Assembly: GCA_017959485.1 (NCBI GenBank)
Contig: JAGDAM010000266.1
Coordinates: 1-10,454, forward strand
Length of the DNA: 10,454 nucleotides
Source: Clostridia bacterium
Lineage (GTDB): Bacteria > Bacillota_A > Clostridia > Oscillospirales > CAG-272
Direction: 5' to 3'
Part shown: positions 5,070-10,454 of the stretch, one piece after another
Layout of the letters: each line of letters opens with the position of its first letter
Position numbering within the stretch: the stretch's first letter is position 1
Position numbers and translations under genes: made by a program
The notes under the pieces: generated by a model
The model's input: the letters and a program-made list of their open reading frames with translations, nothing else
What the model was told of the DNA's origin: nothing
Databases searched by the model: none

Positions 5070-8000
5070 ATGAGTGAAAAAGACAACAGAAACGGCGACC
5101 GCGTAAGCCAGGCGATGAGCGGTCTGTCCGAAAAGTTTATCGACGAGGCGGCCGCCTGCACGCCGGAAAAGGGAAAGAAACTGAGATTCAGAAGGACGTT
5201 CGCGGCGGTGCTCGCCGCCGTCGTTCTGCTCGGCGCGATCCCGCTCGGCGGAATACTTATCGCCAACCGGACGAAGCCGGATACTCCCGCCGTGCCGATC
5301 GATTTCTCTGGCGGCAGCTACAGTGCGAAGGACGGCTCTCTGCCCCCCGAACTCGAAGAGGTCAGGATATCCGCCGAGGGAGGTCCGGGCAGGACGGTAC
5401 CTGTGGACGGCAGCTTTATCATCGAGACCTCGGGAGAAACCGACGCCGAAACGGTCGCCGAGTATCTTTCGATCTCTCCCGCGATTTCGGCGTCTGTCAC
5501 ACAGCTTGACGCGAAAACCTTTAAGATCCAGCCGGCGAACGGCTCGCTGGCGCCGGGGAACGTCTACCGGCTGACTCTCGGCGACCCCGAAAACCCGGCG
5601 GTATCCTACGCCTTCCAGACCGAGACAGAGCTCGCCGTAAAGAGCGTCTTTCCCGCCGATCTCGCGACCGGAGTTCCGGTCGACACCGGGATCGAGATCG
5701 CCTTCACCGAGGCGGTCGTGCTCGAGGGAAAGCCGGTCGCCGTCAGCCCCGAGGTAAAGGGCAGCTTCAGTCTCTACCCCGACGGCAGAACGATCCTCTT
5801 TCTGCCCGACTCAAAGCTTGATTATGATACGGTTTATACGATAACCGTCGCGTCCGGAGTCACCGGACAGTCGGGCAGAAAGCTCGAAAACGGTGTGACG
5901 GCTAAATTCAGAACGGTTTCGAAGGAAAACGAAAAGATCCTGTCGGGCGTCGGCGGCTCGGCGCTTCTGCTCTCGCTCTACAACTCCGAGAGCGTCTTCT
6001 CGCCGGGAGAAAACGCCTTCGTCTCCTTCTATATCAGCCGGCACAATATCGAAAACACTCCGTCGGTCAGCTGCGAGCTTTACGCTTTCGCTTCGGCGTC
6101 CGACGCCGCGTCTGCGCTGATCGAATCCGAGAAGAGCGCCTCCGACGGCAAAAACGCCGCGTTTGATCTCTCAAAACTGAAAAAAATCGGATCCTTCAAG
6201 CCCGACGGCGTCAGCTCATACCGCGAACAGATCTCTTTCGGAACGGCGCTTCCGTCCGGGACCTATCTGGCAGTGATAAAGGCGACGGCTACCGACGATT
6301 TCGGAAAGCGCAAGGAAACCGAGATTTCGGTACCTGTCCAGATCACGCCCCTTCGCGCCTATACCGTTTCGTCCGACGGGACGTCGCTCTTCTGGCTCAA
6401 CCGCGACGGTTCGGGCGTCGTACAGAACGCGCTCGTCACGGCGACACTTCTCAACAGATACGACGGCTGGGAGAGCGATACCGACGGAAAGAAGCTCTCC
6501 TTCCGCACCGACGCCGGCGGACTTGCCTCCTTTGACAACGGCGGAAAGAACGCCGCCGTCATACTCGCGGAGGCGGGAGACGACTCGCTTATCGTCTGCG
6601 CGAATCTCGCGGGGACCGACGGTTACGATTATATGATGAAATATATCTACACCGACAGAGAGGTATATTTCCCGAACGACACCGTCAACTTCTTCGGCTT
6701 CATCTCGCCGAGCTTCGGCGGGGAGCTTCCCGACGTTCTCTATCTCGAGACCGGGCTGTCGCGCATCAAAACGGCGGTCAAGGTAAACGAGAACGGACTG
6801 TTCACCGGCAGCTTCACCTATTCTGACGTCGGAGCCGGATATTTCACTCTCATACTGACCGACGCGCAGGGGAGGCAGGTCGCCGCCAGATCTTTCCGCG
6901 TCACCGAGGAATCGAAGCCGCAGTACACCGCGTCTGTCAGCTTCGACCGCCTCTTCTACCGCCGCGGCGACACGGTCAGGGTAACGCTTACCGCCTCCTT
7001 CTTCGACGGCACTCCGGTCGAGGGACTCGAATTCAACTGCCGTCTCGGATACTTCTCTGACGGAGCCGAAAAGGTAAAGACCGACAAAAACGGCCGGGCG
7101 GTATTGACATACAAGACCCGAGCGCTGAAAACCGACAAGGTCAGCGGGACCTATCCCGTCTATCTCTACTTCAGCGCCGAACTCGTCGGTTTCGAGACAC
7201 AGCGGCTCACGGTTTCATCCGAAACGGTTTATTTCAACTCGGATTACTCCGCCGGAGTCTCGAGAAGCGACGACGGCGTGAAGATGACGCTCAACCGGCG
7301 CGACTTTTCAAAGCTGCAGACCGAAGCCGACCTGTCGTGGCAGGTCTTCCCCGGCAACACGGTGGGCGAACCGGCGAACAAATCGGGCGCGCTTTCGTAC
7401 ACACTCTACAAATACGTCATCACAAAGACTCCGAGAACCGAGTACGATCAGTACACCAAGCGTCAGCGGACGGTTTACAGCTACAAAACGACGGAGAGCG
7501 TTGTAAAGTCCGGGAAAGCCGATTTCGTCAACGGCGAGGCGGTCTTCGACCTGTACGAGGCGGAAGGGTTTGAAGGATATTTCCGCTACGTCTTCAGATT
7601 CAGCGACGATTCGACCGGATGCGTTTACGAATACGAAGCCGACGCGACGAAGCGCACCGGCAAACGGTATTCTTACTCAGACTCCTCCGATATTTACGAG
7701 AAGATTTCGCTGAACGCAGGATCCTACTCGGTAGGCGACCGGGTGCGCGCCTCGCTGACTCTCGCCGATCCCGGGACAAAATCTCTATTCGTCATAGCCG
7801 CGAACGGGATAGTATCTTTCAAGTACGCCGAATCGGTCGAGTTCGAATACACCGACGACATGATCGCCGGCGGAAAGATACTCGCCGTATCCTTCGACGC
7901 GGATTCTGCTGTCTTCTGGTCGGAGCTGAAGACACTCTCATACAAAGTCGGTCAGGCGACGCTGACTCCGGTGATCGAGCCGTCGGCCGCGGAATTCAGA

Positions 8001-10340
8001 CCGGGCGACAGAGCGACGGTCACCGTCAGAGTCCCCGGCGCGTCGGGCGGCTTCGCCGTCGTCAGCATAGTCGACGAGGCCTGCTTCGCGCTCGGAGACC
8101 AGACGGCGGATCCTTCGGCCTTCTTTAAGAGCAGCTCGGCTCTCTATTCCCGGATCTCCGGATACTATAGAATTGATAACTACTACAGAATAAACCCGTC
8201 GGCTCCCGAGCTCGCGATAAACGGCCGGTTCGTCTCAGCGGCGGTCTACAGCGACTCGGATCTGAGAAACATATACTACAAGTATGATATGGAGGCGGTT
8301 GCGGAAGAGGCCCCCGGCGACAGTAAAGGTAATCTGTCCGACGGCGAAAATTCCGCGGACTACGTCAGAAAGGTTTTCTCCGACAATCCCGAATTCTCGG
8401 TAATCGAACTTGACGCGGAGGGAAAAGGCGTTCTCGTCTTTACCGTTCCCGACAATATCACCTCCTGGCGGATCACCGCTCTCGCGGTTTCGGGCGCCGG
8501 AGGACCGAACGGCGGCATCAAAACCGGATCCGCGGTTTCCGACGTCGTATGCACCCTTCCCTTCTTCATCAATCTCGGAGTCTGCGAGAAATACGTTCTC
8601 GGCGACACCGTCTCGATAAGCGCACGCTCCTACGGAAGCCGGGCCGACGGAAAAGTGAAATATACCGCCGTCTTCGCCGACGAACTCGGGAACGCCGTCT
8701 CGACGGTGACGGGAAGCGCAGACTCGAAAGAAAGATGCTGGCTCAAGTTCAACCCCGACCGCGCCGGAAGGTACTCGGTGACGGTGTACGGAGAATGCGG
8801 AGACAGCCGCGACGCCCTGACTTCGAGGTTCGACGTCGTCGTCAGCGCCGTCGCAGCCGACGTGAACCGCTCGGTAACCGCGGAAGAGCTGAAATCGCTC
8901 TCGCCGGTATATTATCCTGTCAGAATAGTCTTCTCCAACCGCACCCCGTCCTACGGGCTCTACGAGCGGGTTGTCTCGGCGCTCTCATATAACCGGCACA
9001 GCGGCAGGAGCGACGAATACGTCGCCCTCTACGCCTCCGCGGCGGCCGCCGAAAAACTCTACGGGGCCGACAACGCCGAACTGCGCGAAGATATAATCGC
9101 GCTTCTCTCGCAATACAACTTCCGCTCGGGTGCATTCACCCTCTTCCCCTACTCCGAAACAGACACGCTGCTCACCGCCGAAATAATCTCGCTCGGGCTG
9201 CCAATCAGCGAGAATCTGATCGGCACCGCGGTAAACTTCAACCGGTCGCTTGCGTCTCAGAACAGTCAGCTGTCGCCCGAGGAACTCGCCGCCTGCCTTG
9301 CCGTCCTTGCTGCGGCCGGCGAACCGGTGCTCGACACCCTCTACTCGACGGCGTCGATAGCCGGCGGATGGTCTGACGAGGCCAAACTGATCCTCGCCTT
9401 CGCCTTTGCCTCCTGCGGCGACTATCCCGCGGCGCGCGATATCTACGCGCAGGTCCGCGAGGCGATCGCGCACGAGGACGCGGAATTCGGAACGCTCCGC
9501 TTCGGCAACTCCGCAAAGACCGATGAAAAAATCCGGCTCACCTCGCTGGCGCTGCTGTCGGCGTCGAGGATAGACCGTCAGGACGCCGCGAAGCTGGCTC
9601 TCTGGCTGCTTGAAAACCGCAGCGACGCCGAATCCGCCCAGATCGCGCTTGCCTCCTATCTGAAATTCTTCCTTCCCGCCGAAAAGGGCGAGACTGCCGA
9701 ATTCACCTTCACCGTTTCGGGACAGACCGAAAAGGTGGTTCTCGAATCGGGACGCTCCTACGCGATATCCCTATCGAAAGAGGAACTCGCGTCGCTCGAG
9801 CTCGATATTCCGGGGACCGTCTCGATAGGCGTATCCTACAAGGGGACCGCCGAAGAGGCGCTCGCCGGACGCGACGAGAGCCAAAGAGTCACGATCGAAA
9901 AGAAACTCGAACCGCAGGATAACGGAACCTGCGTCGTCTATCTGACTGTCAGCGGCACTTCGACCCGCGTTTACGAATCCTTCTCGATATACGACCTCAT
10001 TCCCTCGGGAGCGAGATTCCTCGGACTGACGTCCTCCGGATACCGCTCATCCTGGGCGCGGGGCGAAAACTGCGACGGATATATCTACAACCGCTCGGGC
10101 CAGAATATGTCGGGCTGGATCAGCGTCCTTAACCGCACCTATTGCGACGGACGACGCGTCGAGTGCCCCGAGTACCGGTTCAGCGTCACGGTGTCCTACA
10201 CTATCCGCGGCGCGGTAGACGGCGACTTCATCGTCGAGAGCGCCTTCATCCGCGGCCTGACGAGCGACGTCTTCTCGGTCTCGCAGAGACAGAAGGTCAC
10301 GATCGTCGAAAAAGGTCTCTGGAGCATGGAAAAGGATTAA
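5070..10340 (+). CDS. Membrane-anchored alpha-2-macroglobulin-like protein with anti-sigma-like N-terminus
   Basis: A 1756-aa protein. Residues 1-43 are a cytosolic tail (LSEKFIDEAA at 19-28, then basic KGKKLRFRR), followed by one transmembrane helix (about 44-65), giving an outside C-terminus. The tail and helix resemble clostridial proteins encoded after ECF sigma genes. Two Ig-like Big_5/SbsA-type domains follow (about 110-185 and 189-283). Macroglobulin domains come next, including an MG2-type TDREVYFPNDTVNFFGF (528-544) and the A2M-domain VPDNITSWRITALAVSG (1126-1142). A helical thioester-type domain (about 1290-1535) and a C-terminal beta domain (about 1540-1752) complete it. The thioester position reads GLYER (1296-1300) instead of GCxEQ, so covalent trapping is unlikely. 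Bacterial relatives guard the envelope against proteases; there is no lipobox and no penicillin-binding-protein neighbour in view. AGAGGG lies 9 nt before ATG 5070. Confidence 0.88.
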   Translation: MSEKDNRNGDRVSQAMSGLSEKFIDEAAACTPEKGKKLRFRRTFAAVLAAVVLLGAIPLGGILIANRTKPDTPAVPIDFSGGSYSAKDGSLPPELEEVRISAEGGPGRTVPVDGSFIIETSGETDAETVAEYLSISPAISASVTQLDAKTFKIQPANGSLAPGNVYRLTLGDPENPAVSYAFQTETELAVKSVFPADLATGVPVDTGIEIAFTEAVVLEGKPVAVSPEVKGSFSLYPDGRTILFLPDSKLDYDTVYTITVASGVTGQSGRKLENGVTAKFRTVSKENEKILSGVGGSALLLSLYNSESVFSPGENAFVSFYISRHNIENTPSVSCELYAFASASDAASALIESEKSASDGKNAAFDLSKLKKIGSFKPDGVSSYREQISFGTALPSGTYLAVIKATATDDFGKRKETEISVPVQITPLRAYTVSSDGTSLFWLNRDGSGVVQNALVTATLLNRYDGWESDTDGKKLSFRTDAGGLASFDNGGKNAAVILAEAGDDSLIVCANLAGTDGYDYMMKYIYTDREVYFPNDTVNFFGFISPSFGGELPDVLYLETGLSRIKTAVKVNENGLFTGSFTYSDVGAGYFTLILTDAQGRQVAARSFRVTEESKPQYTASVSFDRLFYRRGDTVRVTLTASFFDGTPVEGLEFNCRLGYFSDGAEKVKTDKNGRAVLTYKTRALKTDKVSGTYPVYLYFSAELVGFETQRLTVSSETVYFNSDYSAGVSRSDDGVKMTLNRRDFSKLQTEADLSWQVFPGNTVGEPANKSGALSYTLYKYVITKTPRTEYDQYTKRQRTVYSYKTTESVVKSGKADFVNGEAVFDLYEAEGFEGYFRYVFRFSDDSTGCVYEYEADATKRTGKRYSYSDSSDIYEKISLNAGSYSVGDRVRASLTLADPGTKSLFVIAANGIVSFKYAESVEFEYTDDMIAGGKILAVSFDADSAVFWSELKTLSYKVGQATLTPVIEPSAAEFRPGDRATVTVRVPGASGGFAVVSIVDEACFALGDQTADPSAFFKSSSALYSRISGYYRIDNYYRINPSAPELAINGRFVSAAVYSDSDLRNIYYKYDMEAVAEEAPGDSKGNLSDGENSADYVRKVFSDNPEFSVIELDAEGKGVLVFTVPDNITSWRITALAVSGAGGPNGGIKTGSAVSDVVCTLPFFINLGVCEKYVLGDTVSISARSYGSRADGKVKYTAVFADELGNAVSTVTGSADSKERCWLKFNPDRAGRYSVTVYGECGDSRDALTSRFDVVVSAVAADVNRSVTAEELKSLSPVYYPVRIVFSNRTPSYGLYERVVSALSYNRHSGRSDEYVALYASAAAAEKLYGADNAELREDIIALLSQYNFRSGAFTLFPYSETDTLLTAEIISLGLPISENLIGTAVNFNRSLASQNSQLSPEELAACLAVLAAAGEPVLDTLYSTASIAGGWSDEAKLILAFAFASCGDYPAARDIYAQVREAIAHEDAEFGTLRFGNSAKTDEKIRLTSLALLSASRIDRQDAAKLALWLLENRSDAESAQIALASYLKFFLPAEKGETAEFTFTVSGQTEKVVLESGRSYAISLSKEELASLELDIPGTVSIGVSYKGTAEEALAGRDESQRVTIEKKLEPQDNGTCVVYLTVSGTSTRVYESFSIYDLIPSGARFLGLTSSGYRSSWARGENCDGYIYNRSGQNMSGWISVLNRTYCDGRRVECPEYRFSVTVSYTIRGAVDGDFIVESAFIRGLTSDVFSVSQRQKVTIVEKGLWSMEKD

Positions 10341-10355
10341 CCGGATTACACTCCA

Positions 10356-10454
10356 ATCGGGTAGGAGGTCACCCATTAGTTGAGTGACCGACCTCCCACA
10401 CCACCGTGCGTACCGTTCGGTACACGGCGGTTCAATCAACAATGCAAGGACTCG
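10356..10454 (-). mobile_element. Group II intron, 3' end (domains V and VI), partial
   Basis: On the minus strand, domain V starts around GAACCGCCGTG (10434-10424). Its lower helix CCGCCGTG/CACGGTGG, two-base CG bulge, upper stem TACC/GGTA and GAAC loop form the compact ribozyme core. Domain VI follows as a hairpin (GGTCACTC / GGGTGACC, loop AACTAAT). The intron ends TCCTACCCGAT, with a candidate branch-point A at 10362, seven nucleotides from the end, so the 3' splice boundary lies between 10356 and 10355. The reverse-transcriptase/maturase gene and the 5' half lie beyond the right edge. The intron lies antisense to the macroglobulin gene, 15 nt past its stop. Subclass is unsettled: a CGC-type triad in domain V would suit class C. 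Confidence 0.85.

Noticed and set aside
10047..10442. Minus-strand 131-codon frame at the right edge as the end of the intron maturase
   Set aside because: It runs through domains V and VI and on into the macroglobulin gene with no maturase-like sequence; the maturase stop must lie beyond the right edge.
1..10454. CRISPR arrays, tRNA or rRNA genes
   Set aside because: No regularly spaced repeats and no tRNA- or rRNA-like segments were seen; intergenic gaps are too short for rRNA.

Overview
The window suggests a GC-rich member of the Bacillota, most likely a gut-type Clostridia lineage. The evidence is strong AGGAGG-like ribosome-binding sites, TTGACA/TATAAT-type promoters with 17-nt spacers, an ECF sigma factor, a lipoprotein with a Cys/His segment of a kind I recall from clostridial genomes, and a membrane-proximal N-terminus of the type found after clostridial ECF sigma genes. 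This placement is inference, because no rRNA or marker gene is present. Coding density is high and no gene-free stretch exceeds 300 bases.

Left part (1-2020), all on the minus strand. A sirtuin (NAD-dependent deacylase) gene with its own promoter is followed by a two-gene unit with another promoter. That unit is a UlaG-like metallo-beta-lactamase-fold hydrolase overlapping the start of an enolase-superfamily sugar-acid dehydratase, which runs off the left edge. The pair looks like part of a sugar lactone/aldonate catabolic operon.

Middle (2072-2893), plus strand. A single cytoplasmic protein of unknown family (241 aa) is transcribed divergently from the sirtuin gene. It has a near-consensus promoter and a 15-bp hairpin that probably acts as its terminator.

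Right part (2920-10340), plus strand. This is a likely three-gene signalling and cell-surface operon: an ECF sigma factor, a secreted lipoprotein, and a 1756-aa membrane-anchored alpha-2-macroglobulin-like protein. The giant protein begins with a short cytosolic segment and one transmembrane helix that resemble an anti-sigma module. It then continues outside the cell with two Ig-like (Big_5/SbsA-type) domains, macroglobulin domains and a helical domain in which the usual thioester site (GCxEQ) reads GLYER. No separate anti-sigma gene follows the sigma gene. My main hypothesis is therefore that the macroglobulin is both effector and sensor: its cytosolic tail holds the sigma factor and its ectodomain senses proteases or envelope damage. 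This is not demonstrated.

Right edge (10356-10454). The 3' end (domains V and VI and 3' splice boundary) of a group II intron lies on the minus strand, 15 nt after the macroglobulin stop codon. The rest of the intron lies outside the window.
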